Below the pieces are notes generated by a model. The model made no database searches. It had not been told where the DNA came from and saw nothing but the letters and a program-made list of their open reading frames with translations. A DNA stretch of 64,000 bases from Lysobacterales bacterium (GTDB lineage: Bacteria; Pseudomonadota; Gammaproteobacteria; Xanthomonadales; Marinicellaceae). Position 1 is the stretch's first letter. The number at the start of each line of letters is the position of its first letter. The DNA is taken from positions 1-64,000 of the forward strand of contig JALSLV010000112.1 in NCBI GenBank assembly GCA_026988115.1. Direction: 5' to 3'. The translations under genes were made by a program, and so were the position numbers. Of this stretch, positions 7,668 through 16,304 are shown one piece after another.

Positions 7668-8804
7668 TTATAAAATCTTACTTATAATCCTTTGGTATAT
7701 CTTTTCAAGATTCCTTATGTCTTCGACTAAAACACACTCATCAATTTGATGAATGGTTTTATTGATTACTCCTAACTCTACCACATCAACACCGTATTGC
7801 GCAATGAATCGACCATCTGAAGTGCCACCCGCGGTATTGAAATCTGGTTTAATGTGACAGATTTCACCAATACTTTGAGTTACTGCTGTATGCAAATGTT
7901 GTGATTGACTGTAAAAGGGCAGTCCAGAAAGGTTCCATGAAAGCGAATAGTTCAAGGCGTGTTTATTTAATAATTGTTTAAGTTGTTGTTCCAGTGACTG
8001 TTTTGAAGATTCGGGTGAGTAACGAAAATTCGCAACAATAATCATATCAGCAGGTATGATGTTGGACGTGTTACTTGAGGTTTTTACTGATGAAATTTGA
8101 AAACTGGTGGGTGGAAAATCATTATTGCCATTATCCCAAGTAAAGTGGGATAATTCTTCAATAAAAGCAGCGGCTAAAAAAACAGGATTTTTGGCATTTT
8201 GTGGATAAGCTACGTGTCCTTGTTTACCATGGATAGTAATTTCAACATGTAAAGAACCGCGTCTACCAATTCGAACCACGTCACCTAGTGTTAGTGAACT
8301 GGAAGGTTCACCAACTAAACAATAATCAAATGTGTGTTCTTTTGCAATATAAGGCATCATTTTTTTAATGCCATCAGTCGCAACTCCTTCCTCGTCACTA
8401 GTCAACATAAGGGCTATTTTACCTTTGTGGTTTGGTTGACTTGTAACAAAACTAATCATTGCAAGAGTGAAAGCCGCAACTGCGGATTTCATGTCAGCAG
8501 CTCCTCGTCCATAGAGATAATCGCCATCAATAACGGCTGAAAAAGGAGGGTGTTTCCATGCGGATTCATCGCCTACTGGTACAACATCCGTGTGCCCTGC
8601 AAATAAGAGGCTCTTTGAGTTTTTGCATTCTTGCCCGTGCCAAGCAAATAAATTATCTACTTTGACAAAGCGTTTGTGCTCAATCTGAAATCCTGCATCG
8701 ATTAAAAGTTGTGCAAGTAATGGCTGACATCCCGCATCATCAGGCGTAATGGATTGTCTTTTAATCAGTTCTTGGCTTAAAGCTATGACATCATATTTAG
8801 ACAT
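7668..8804 (-). CDS. dapE: Succinyl-diaminopimelate desuccinylase
   Basis: 378 residues. DapE hydrolyses N-succinyl-LL-diaminopimelate to LL-DAP in the lysine/peptidoglycan pathway, using two zinc ions. M20 family marks are clear: LFAGHTDVVPVGD (first metal His/Asp), YGRGAADMKSA, TSDEEG, the substrate-binding RRGSLH region and the late TAGGTSDGRF and ELGV segments. The start at 8804 (MSKYDVIALSQELIKRQSITPDD) matches the family N-terminus; the ORF-track start at 8912 adds 36 unrelated residues. The upstream neighbour is the YffB-type gene, a pairing seen in many gammaproteobacteria. Confidence 0.93.
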   Translation of the reverse strand: MSKYDVIALSQELIKRQSITPDDAGCQPLLAQLLIDAGFQIEHKRFVKVDNLFAWHGQECKNSKSLLFAGHTDVVPVGDESAWKHPPFSAVIDGDYLYGRGAADMKSAVAAFTLAMISFVTSQPNHKGKIALMLTSDEEGVATDGIKKMMPYIAKEHTFDYCLVGEPSSSLTLGDVVRIGRRGSLHVEITIHGKQGHVAYPQNAKNPVFLAAAFIEELSHFTWDNGNNDFPPTSFQISSVKTSSNTSNIIPADMIIVANFRYSPESSKQSLEQQLKQLLNKHALNYSLSWNLSGLPFYSQSQHLHTAVTQSIGEICHIKPDFNTAGGTSDGRFIAQYGVDVVELGVINKTIHQIDECVLVEDIRNLEKIYQRIISKIL

Positions 8805-8856
8805 GATTTTACCTGTTGTAGGGTGGGCTTGCCCACCAATAATGTATTTTGAAGTG

Positions 8857-10192
<1,336 letters not shown>

Positions 10193-10238
10193 TTAGCATT
10201 GAGATGAAAAAAATCGTTAGTTTAAAATACAATGGCAT

Positions 10239-10319
10239 AAAAAAAGGTGTAACAAGCCCAAACATTTCATACAAGGTTACATTTATTTAATGTAAGTTTC
10301 GGGTAAAGTACACCTTTTT
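10239..10319 (-). terminator. Probable terminator between porin and obg
   Basis: For leftward transcription, AAAAAGGTGTA pairs with TACACCTTTTTTT across a loop that contains its own hairpin (TTACATT/AATGTAA, 10277-10295). The T-run follows the outer stem, as expected for termination after the porin gene. Confidence 0.5.
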
Positions 10320-10339
10320 CATTCTTTTTGGGTTTTGGA

Positions 10340-11542
10340 TTAAAACTTGCTAGTCACCATGAACCACACTTTTGTTGTGTCCGTTGCGTGTGTGTCTGCA
10401 TTGTAAAAAGCACCTTTTAATAATAAGGAGACATTTTTGTTTACTTTATGTGCAATGGAGAAATCAAACTCAGTGCCCAAATCACGTGATGAATCTTGTG
10501 CAGAAAAATCGTGATAAAGAGCGTTCCATTTAAAGCCATTAACGGATCCTTTTGCTCCAATGAAGAAATCTTCTATGCCATCAGCAGGCGTGCCTAGAAA
10601 CTTATCAGCCCAGCCATTAAAAGCGTGAAGTGTTGCTAGTGGCGTTCTAAAAGCAGAGCCTGCATTATTCCTGTCTCCTTCTAATACTTCATAGCCTGTA
10701 TAAATTGTAGCAGCATCGAGTTTATAGCCGCCGTCAAAGCGATAATAGTTTGCAGTGTAGTTAACTGGGTTATTGTGTGCATCATTTTGTGTAGCATACT
10801 CAATGCCATAATTGAAAGCATTCATTTTGCCAGCAAATTTCGCGCCAAATGTTGCAGTGGAAAAAGCTGCTGCATCTTTATTGTCGATATCATAGTAATA
10901 AACAGTGAGTTTTCCTAAATCATCAAAATTGTTTGACCAGTTTGCTAATACAGTGGAATTATCATGGTTTCCTGCGGCAACATCATCACCAAAAATACGA
11001 TTAACCTTATCAACATAAGCAACAAAGAGTTTAGAACCCGAAATATCAAATGATCCCGATATTGCATCATAAGTTTGCTCATTTTGACGCCAACCTACAC
11101 CACCGACAAACCGCTGGTTATCAAGTAGAATTCTTTGTCGCCCCACTTTTACACCACTGCCTTCATTAAAAGCATAATTAAACCATGCTTGGTTGATTTC
11201 AGTACCTTGTGGATCAGCAACAACTGGATAGCGAGTGTTGCCAGGAGAGTTTCCAGCACCTGAATTATAGTTATCACCAAAAACTTCCGTAACATTATCG
11301 GCTTCGATAAAAAATGTAAAACCATTATAAGCTTTGGTTTTATAGTTTAGTCGTGTCAGTAATGTTGATGCATTGGCATTGAAATTAAATCCATCTTGAT
11401 CAACAAATTCATATCTGTATCTGAGCATCAGATTTGAGTTGCCATCGCTAATGGCATCAAAAAAGCTATCACTTTCATCAGCAGATGCATTTACTGTTTG
11501 TAATAAGCCACAAACAGCTAAGGCTAAAATACTTTTTTTCAT
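10340..11542 (-). CDS. Outer-membrane beta-barrel porin (alginate-export-like)
   Basis: 400 residues: a signal peptide (MKKSILALAVCGLLQTVNASA), then alternating amphipathic strands ending in an aromatic residue (KVWFMVTSKF), typical of a beta-barrel. The stretches LMLRYRYEFVDQDGF, INQAWFNYAF and VKVGRQRILLDNQRFVGGVG match the AlgE/alginate-export porin family. The substrate cannot be told. It is a monocistronic leftward gene, divergent from the arginine operon. A palindromic FNR/CRP-like site lies about 110 bases upstream of the start, so oxygen or carbon control is possible. Confidence 0.85.
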   Translation of the reverse strand: MKKSILALAVCGLLQTVNASADESDSFFDAISDGNSNLMLRYRYEFVDQDGFNFNANASTLLTRLNYKTKAYNGFTFFIEADNVTEVFGDNYNSGAGNSPGNTRYPVVADPQGTEINQAWFNYAFNEGSGVKVGRQRILLDNQRFVGGVGWRQNEQTYDAISGSFDISGSKLFVAYVDKVNRIFGDDVAAGNHDNSTVLANWSNNFDDLGKLTVYYYDIDNKDAAAFSTATFGAKFAGKMNAFNYGIEYATQNDAHNNPVNYTANYYRFDGGYKLDAATIYTGYEVLEGDRNNAGSAFRTPLATLHAFNGWADKFLGTPADGIEDFFIGAKGSVNGFKWNALYHDFSAQDSSRDLGTEFDFSIAHKVNKNVSLLLKGAFYNADTHATDTTKVWFMVTSKF

Positions 11543-11652
11543 TTGGTTTATTCTCTATAAAAACAATTTGAGTTTTCAACTGGCTTTTAAAAGAATCAAG
11601 CCAATTGCAGTTAAGTTATGTTTGCATTATAAATTTTGGGTTTTATATGACC

Positions 11653-11666
11653 TTGATTTAGGTCAA
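11653..11666. promoter_or_regulatory. Possible FNR/ANR-type operator upstream of the porin
   Basis: TTGATTTAGGTCAA differs from the FNR consensus TTGATnnnnATCAA at one position. It overlaps a second palindrome, GACCT-n6-AGGTC. It lies between the divergent porin and arginine leader, closer to the latter. Confidence 0.35.
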
Positions 11667-11720
11667 TTTAGATAAATCACGTGTTATTACCAAAAAAAGA
11701 CTTGTTTTGAAAATAATTGA

Positions 11721-11748
11721 TTGTTAGACTTCACCTAACAATTAAATA
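11721..11748 (+). promoter_or_regulatory. Candidate promoter of the arginine operon leader
   Basis: TTGTTA (11721-11726) and TAAATA (11743-11748) are 16 bases apart. Transcription would begin at about 11755, next to the leader-peptide ATG, which has no Shine-Dalgarno sequence; the leader mRNA may therefore be leaderless. Confidence 0.35.
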
Positions 11749-11755
11749 GATAGAT

Positions 11756-11875
11756 ATGATAACAACACAACAACAATTTAATTCATCACTTTTCACAATC
11801 ACTAGTGAATGTGTATCTGTTGTTGTTCGACGCAACCGCCGACGTATAAATATGCCAGGTTGTGAGGTCTTGTGA
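11756..11875 (+). CDS. Arginine-rich leader peptide of the arg operon
   Basis: A 39-codon ORF too short for the ORF track: ATG at 11756, TGA at 11873. It contains VVV-R-R-N-R-R-R at residues 22-30, five Arg codons out of six (CGA CGC AAC CGC CGA CGT, 11828-11845). The peptide otherwise has no domain. It is followed directly by mutually exclusive RNA stems and a terminator before argF'. This is the layout of his/thr/ilv leader peptides, but with arginine as the sensed amino acid. A ribosome stalling for lack of charged Arg-tRNA would sit over RNA segment 1. No Shine-Dalgarno is visible; an AUG-initiated leaderless message is possible. Confidence 0.75.
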   Translation: MITTQQQFNSSLFTITSECVSVVVRRNRRRINMPGCEVL

Positions 11876-11934
11876 TTTAATTATTTAATTAAAACAAATA
11901 CTTTGAAAACCTGGTGTAAAAGCCAGGTTTTTTT
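11831..11934 (+). promoter_or_regulatory. Ribosome-stalling transcription attenuator for arginine genes
   Basis: Four RNA segments can be drawn. Segment 1, CGCAACC (11831-11837), lies inside the Arg codons. Segment 2, GGTTGTG (11858-11864), pairs with it. The overlapping CCAGGTT (11855-11861) instead pairs with segment 3, AACCTGG (11908-11914), as antiterminator. Segment 3 otherwise pairs with segment 4, CCAGGTT (11923-11929), forming the terminator with a T-run. Stalling at the Arg codons would mask segment 1, free segment 2 and prevent termination. All pairings are read directly from the sequence; the mechanism is by analogy with known attenuators. Confidence 0.75.
11906..11934 (+). terminator. 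Attenuator terminator before argF'
   Basis: AAACCTGG pairs with CCAGGTTT around an 8-nt loop, followed by an uninterrupted T-run to 11934. It is an intrinsic terminator 47 bases upstream of the first arginine gene. Confidence 0.85.
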
Positions 11935-11980
11935 GTTTCTGGCTTATGCACTTTAAAAGAACTTAAATCTGGAGCAAGAA

Positions 11981-12988
11981 ATGCACAAAAATTTTATTAC
12001 TACCGAAAATTGGTCAAAATCTGAACTAGAGGATTTGCTGACTGTTGCCGGTGACTTAAAAAACAACCCTTTTCATCAAAACTTGAAAAACAAATCCTTT
12101 GCTTTGTTATTTCTTAATCCCTCTATGCGTACACGTACTTCATTTGAGATAGGAATACAGCAACTTGGTGGAACAGCGGTAATTCTACAACCAGGGAAAG
12201 ATGCATGGGGTATTGAATTTAATAACAACGTGGTGATGGATGGTGATACAGAAGAGCATATTAAAGAAGTGGCAGCAGTACTATCAACTTACGTGGATGC
12301 TATTGCGGTTCGTGCTTTTCCAAAATTTATCTCTTGGGAAGACGATAAACAAGATAAAGTGATCCAAGCATTTAAAAAATATGCCAATGTGCCAATCATC
12401 AATATGGAAACGATAGTTCATCCCTGTCAGGAACTGGCATTGATGATGACGGTTAAAAAGCATTTAGGTGAAGTTAAAAATAAAAAGTTCCTAATGACAT
12501 GGACTTATCATCCTAAACCACTCAACACAGCTGTTGCCAACTCAGGTATTTCTATTTCTTCTAAGTTTGGTATGGATGTGACATTATTATGTCCAAACAA
12601 AAATTATATTTTGGATGAAAAATACATCGAACTGGCTAGAAAAAACTGTCAAGCCCAAGGAGCAACTTTTAGTATTAGCCATGATATTGAACAAGCCTAT
12701 GCCGATGCCGATTTTGTTTATGCTAAATCATGGGGAGCACTGCCTTTTTATGGTAATCCAGAAGAAGAATGGAAGCAAAGGCGTAAGTTTCAGCATTTTA
12801 TGATTGATGAACACAAAATGGCTATGACAAATAACGCTAAATTTTCACATTGTTTGCCCTTGCGTAGAAACATAAAAGCCACCGATGCAGTGATGGATGC
12901 CGATTATTGTGTCGCCATCGAAGAAGCCGAAAACAGATTACACGTACAAAAAGCCATGATGCTGGCATTATTTGGAGAAAAATTATGA
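11981..12988 (+). CDS. argF': N-acetylornithine carbamoyltransferase
   Basis: 335 residues. It transfers carbamoyl phosphate to N-acetyl-L-ornithine, giving N-acetylcitrulline, as in Xanthomonas. Carbamoyltransferase marks: SMRTRTS (48-54, carbamoyl phosphate), HPCQ (147-150) and HCLPLRRN (290-297). The HCLPLRRN form, with the following lysine (K299, probably equivalent to the carboxylated lysine of the Xanthomonas enzyme), and the longer central region with MDGDTEEHIKE separate it from ordinary ornithine carbamoyltransferases. The neighbouring acetylcitrulline deacetylase-like gene supports acetylated substrates. It is the first structural gene after the attenuator. The ATG follows GGAGC, and its end overlaps argG by 4 bases (ATGA). 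Confidence 0.9.
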   Translation: MHKNFITTENWSKSELEDLLTVAGDLKNNPFHQNLKNKSFALLFLNPSMRTRTSFEIGIQQLGGTAVILQPGKDAWGIEFNNNVVMDGDTEEHIKEVAAVLSTYVDAIAVRAFPKFISWEDDKQDKVIQAFKKYANVPIINMETIVHPCQELALMMTVKKHLGEVKNKKFLMTWTYHPKPLNTAVANSGISISSKFGMDVTLLCPNKNYILDEKYIELARKNCQAQGATFSISHDIEQAYADADFVYAKSWGALPFYGNPEEEWKQRRKFQHFMIDEHKMAMTNNAKFSHCLPLRRNIKATDAVMDADYCVAIEEAENRLHVQKAMMLALFGEKL

Positions 12989-14190
12989 AAACCCAAAACA
13001 ATAAAAAACTTGTTCTCGCCTTTTCAGGCGGATTAGACACCACCTACTGCTTGCATGACTTGGTCAAAAAAGGCTACGAAGTGCATTCGGTTTTTGCCAA
13101 TGCGGGTGGAATATCGAATGAAGAAATTGAATCAATTAAACAACGTGCTTTGCAATTAGGAGCAACAAAACACCACAGTTTTGATATAAAAAACGATGTC
13201 TGGAAGGAATTTGTTACACCATTGGTCTGGTCACATGCCCGCATGAACAATGAATATCCGCTACTATGTTCGGATCGCTACATGATTGTAAAAAAATGCT
13301 TACAGTTGTGCGATGACCTTGACACCAAACTATTTGCCCACGGCTGCACCGCCATGGGCAATGACCAATTTCGTTTTGACCAAACGGTTAAATCACTTGG
13401 GGATTATGAAATTATTGCACCGATTCGTGATTTGCAAGCCCATGTCAATTCGGTGCGAGATTATGAAATTGAACAACTAGCCAAAGCAGGCATAGAAGTC
13501 GCAGGGCAACACAAAGCCTATTCAATCAATGAAAATATGCTCGGTGTGACAATATCTGGAGGCAAGATTGACGAATTTGAACAACCCGATGACAGCTCTT
13601 ACTTATGGGTCAAACAAAGAAAAGACTGGCCACAAAAACCCTTGTCTTTAACTGTTGGTTTTGAACAAGGCGAAGCAATTAGTTTAAATGGTGAAAAACT
13701 AGATGGTGTCAGCATTATCGAAAAACTCAATAAAAAACTGGGGCAATACGGCATAGGCAGGCACATCTATACCGGCGATGTCAGTATCGGTTTAAAGGGG
13801 AGAATCGTCTTTGAATGCCCTGCCATTGATGGATTGTTAGCTGCTCATCAAACCTTGCAAGACACGGTTAATTCCAAATTTCAAAACCAATTTAACCACA
13901 TTATTGCTAATCGCTGGGCTGAGTTGGTTTACAACGGCTATTTCCACGAACCGCACAAAACCGACTTAGAAGCCTACCTCAAAAGCTCACAATCGCACGT
14001 AACAGGCACGGTAACATTGTACAGCGAAGGTGGTAATTTATTGGCAACAGCGATAGAGTCGGACTATATCGTGCAAGACAAAGATTCAGTTTACGCTCAA
14101 TCCTGTGCTTGGTCACCTGCCGATGCCGTTGGATTTATTAAGCTTGCTGGACAAGCCTCAACATTGGTTAATAAGGTCAGAAGAGGATAA
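12985..14190 (+). CDS. argG: Argininosuccinate synthase
   Basis: 401 residues from the ATG at 12985, which overlaps the argF' stop (ATGA). The longer ORF-track start reads through argF' in another frame. It joins citrulline and aspartate with ATP. The ATP-pyrophosphatase motif LAFSGGLDTTYCL is at residues 9-21, and CTAMGNDQFRFD, YSINENMLG and the C-terminal CAWSPADAVGFIKL region agree with the family. The enzyme acts after deacetylation of N-acetylcitrulline by the gene two places downstream. argH, the last step, is not in this window. Confidence 0.95.
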   Translation: MKTQNNKKLVLAFSGGLDTTYCLHDLVKKGYEVHSVFANAGGISNEEIESIKQRALQLGATKHHSFDIKNDVWKEFVTPLVWSHARMNNEYPLLCSDRYMIVKKCLQLCDDLDTKLFAHGCTAMGNDQFRFDQTVKSLGDYEIIAPIRDLQAHVNSVRDYEIEQLAKAGIEVAGQHKAYSINENMLGVTISGGKIDEFEQPDDSSYLWVKQRKDWPQKPLSLTVGFEQGEAISLNGEKLDGVSIIEKLNKKLGQYGIGRHIYTGDVSIGLKGRIVFECPAIDGLLAAHQTLQDTVNSKFQNQFNHIIANRWAELVYNGYFHEPHKTDLEAYLKSSQSHVTGTVTLYSEGGNLLATAIESDYIVQDKDSVYAQSCAWSPADAVGFIKLAGQASTLVNKVRRG

Positions 14191-14196
14191 AAACTG

Positions 14197-14202
14197 TATA
14201 AT
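14197..14202 (+). promoter_or_regulatory. Possible internal promoter for rhuM-fic
   Basis: TATAAT ends 9 bases before the ATG at 14212, and there is no Shine-Dalgarno. If used, the transcript would be essentially leaderless and would express rhuM-fic and the downstream arg genes without the attenuator. Confidence 0.4.
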
Positions 14203-14211
14203 ACAATTATT

Positions 14212-15207
14212 ATGAAGAATACAAACCAAATAGAAATATACCAAAGCACCGATGGGCAAACACAAGTTGAATTAAATTTTAACCAAGAGTCCTTGTGGCT
14301 TTCCCAAAAACAAATGTCTGTATTGTTCGATAAAGACAGCGATACAATAGGCTTGCATTTAAAAAATATTTATAAGGAAAAAGAACTTATAAAAAATGCA
14401 ACTACCGAGGATTCCTCGGTAGTTCAACAAGAAGGAAATCGCAAGGTTAAACGTCAGATAAAACTCTATAACCTCGATGCAATTATTTCAGTTGGTTATC
14501 GTGTTAATTCGAAAAAAGGTACTCAGTTCCGTATTTGGGCAACTCAACGCTTAAAAGAAATTCTTACCCAAGGCTACTCCCTTAACCAACAACGCTTTAA
14601 ACAAAATTCCAAAGCATTGCAACAAGCATTAAAGCTCATAGAGAAAACGGCTAAATCACCAGAACTAACATTAGAAGCAGGCAGAGGTCTAACAGAAATA
14701 GTTACACGTTATACCCAAACGTTTTTATGGTTGCAACGCTATGATGAGGGATTGCTAGACGAACCAAGGGGAGAATCAGGTGGCAGTCTAATTCCGAGTA
14801 AAAAAGCCATGGAATTATTAAGTGAATTAAAAAATTCATTAATCAAACGCGGTGAAGCAACAGAATTATTTGCTCAACCTCGTGCTGAAGGTTTAGATGG
14901 AATATTTGGTAATCTAGAACAAACGGTATTTGGCGAGCCTGCCTACCCAACAATTGAAAGCAAAGCCGCTCATTTATTGTATTTTATCGTGAAAAACCAT
15001 CCTTTCTCTGATGGCAATAAACGTAGTGGTGCATTTTTATTTGTTGATTTTTTAAGTCGCAACAATCGGTTATTAAACTCATTAGGCGAGCCAATTATCA
15101 ACGATACAGGACTGGCAGCATTGACATTGCTTGTTGCTGAATCAGACCCAAAACAAAAAGAAACCCTAATTCGACTCATTATGCATATGCTAGGAAATCA
15201 ACCATGA
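14212..15207 (+). CDS. RhuM/Fic-DOC fusion protein within the arg operon
   Basis: 331 residues. The N-terminal half (about 10-125) is RhuM-like: LWLSQKQMSVLFDKDSDTIG, LYNLDAIISVGYRVNSKKGT and FRIWATQRLKEIL. The C-terminal half is a Fic/DOC domain with the active motif HPFSDGNKRSG (His263), so AMP- or phospho-transfer to a protein target is plausible. No antitoxin gene is adjacent. It sits between argG and argE' with ATGA overlap into argE', so it is locked into the operon although it has no metabolic role there. Codons 64-71 contain a perfect 10-bp hairpin (14401-14423). Related RhuM/Fic genes are usually accessory, so horizontal acquisition is likely. Confidence 0.85.
   Translation: MKNTNQIEIYQSTDGQTQVELNFNQESLWLSQKQMSVLFDKDSDTIGLHLKNIYKEKELIKNATTEDSSVVQQEGNRKVKRQIKLYNLDAIISVGYRVNSKKGTQFRIWATQRLKEILTQGYSLNQQRFKQNSKALQQALKLIEKTAKSPELTLEAGRGLTEIVTRYTQTFLWLQRYDEGLLDEPRGESGGSLIPSKKAMELLSELKNSLIKRGEATELFAQPRAEGLDGIFGNLEQTVFGEPAYPTIESKAAHLLYFIVKNHPFSDGNKRSGAFLFVDFLSRNNRLLNSLGEPIINDTGLAALTLLVAESDPKQKETLIRLIMHMLGNQP
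14401..14423. repeat. Perfect 10-bp hairpin inside rhuM-fic
   Basis: ACTACCGAGG and CCTCGGTAGT are exact reverse complements around a 3-nt ATT loop. The hairpin lies in the variable segment between the two parts of the RhuM domain. Confidence 0.7.
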
Positions 15208-16304
15208 AAAAAACAAACAAAACACTAAAAAGCATACTCAATAACTTAGATTTCCTCATTCAACAAGACACACAAAATCCGCCTCGCAAGATTTGCCAAG
15301 AGGATGAGTTGTATGTTCAACTGGAAAATCATTTCAAGCAATGTGGTTTTACTGTTGCAATAACCGACCTTGGCGATGGGCATGTGATATTTTATGCCAA
15401 AAAAGGCACGCCAAGCGTGTTATTTAATGTGCATTTAGATACCGTTCCTGTGACGGCAAGCACCATTGAGCAATGGCATTACGACCCTTTTAAGTTGACA
15501 ATTGTTGACGATAAGGCTTATGGTCGTGGCAGTTGTGACATCAAGGGCGCGGCCGCAATTCTTATGCTTTTGGCAGAATCAGCTGATGATATGGCGGTGG
15601 TTTTTACCTCAGATGAAGAAGGAGCCAATGGTTGTTGTGTACAGAGTTTTATCGATAACAACGACTTATCGCAATACCAACAAATCGTTATTGCCGAACC
15701 CACACAAAGCAAAGCGGTGGTTTCACACCGTGGCTATTTATCGACTTATATCGAGTTTATCGGTGTATGCGGGCACTCTTCTATGGCGATTGCTTTAGAA
15801 GAAAACGCTATACATAAAGCCAATAAATGGCTGTTTCAAGCTATATGTTATGCAGGAAGTTTCGTCAAAGAAGATAATCCAGCAGGCATTTGTTTTAATG
15901 TTGGTGTTATCAAAGGTGGCGAAAAAAATAATATGATAGCCGAAAAAGTCAATCTGGATTTTAGTGCACGCGTTCCAACAGGTGTTTCATCCAAGGAAAT
16001 TTTTGAAAACATGCAAGTCTTTGATAAAAAGGCTAAATTTAGAGCAGGAATGATGGCTCCACCCTTGCCTGCCGATGGTCAAAACGATAAAGCCAGTCGT
16101 GCGTTTTGCTCAAAACAAGCCATTGAAGTTGCTAACCCTGTTGATTTTTGGACCGAAGCCGCCCTTTTTTCACAAGCGGGTTTCCCTGCCATTGTCCTGG
16201 GCCCTGGTGACATCAAACAAGCCCACACCATTGATGAATGGGTTGAGATTTCTCAACTGGAAAAAATCTACAACATCTACCAAGGAATTATTCATGCAAG
16301 CTAA
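15204..16304 (+). CDS. argE': N-acetylcitrulline deacetylase (ArgE-like, M20)
   Basis: 366 residues. M20 metallopeptidase marks: VLFNVHLDTVPVTA (metal His/Asp), YGRGSCDIKGAAA, TSDEEGANG (catalytic Glu pair), the dimerisation-domain GHSSMA and a C-terminal segment ending HTIDEWVEISQL with the last metal His. In a pathway with acetylornithine carbamoyltransferase this enzyme removes acetate from N-acetylcitrulline to give citrulline for ArgG. The specificity is inferred from context, since sequence alone does not separate it from acetylornithine deacetylase. It starts at an ATGA overlap with rhuM-fic and overlaps argBA by 11 bases. Confidence 0.85.
   Translation: MKKTNKTLKSILNNLDFLIQQDTQNPPRKICQEDELYVQLENHFKQCGFTVAITDLGDGHVIFYAKKGTPSVLFNVHLDTVPVTASTIEQWHYDPFKLTIVDDKAYGRGSCDIKGAAAILMLLAESADDMAVVFTSDEEGANGCCVQSFIDNNDLSQYQQIVIAEPTQSKAVVSHRGYLSTYIEFIGVCGHSSMAIALEENAIHKANKWLFQAICYAGSFVKEDNPAGICFNVGVIKGGEKNNMIAEKVNLDFSARVPTGVSSKEIFENMQVFDKKAKFRAGMMAPPLPADGQNDKASRAFCSKQAIEVANPVDFWTEAALFSQAGFPAIVLGPGDIKQAHTIDEWVEISQLEKIYNIYQGIIHAS

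Noticed and set aside
15502-15798. 98-codon ORF in another frame of argE'
   Set aside because: Fully inside argE' with intact M20 motifs in the main frame; no start signals.
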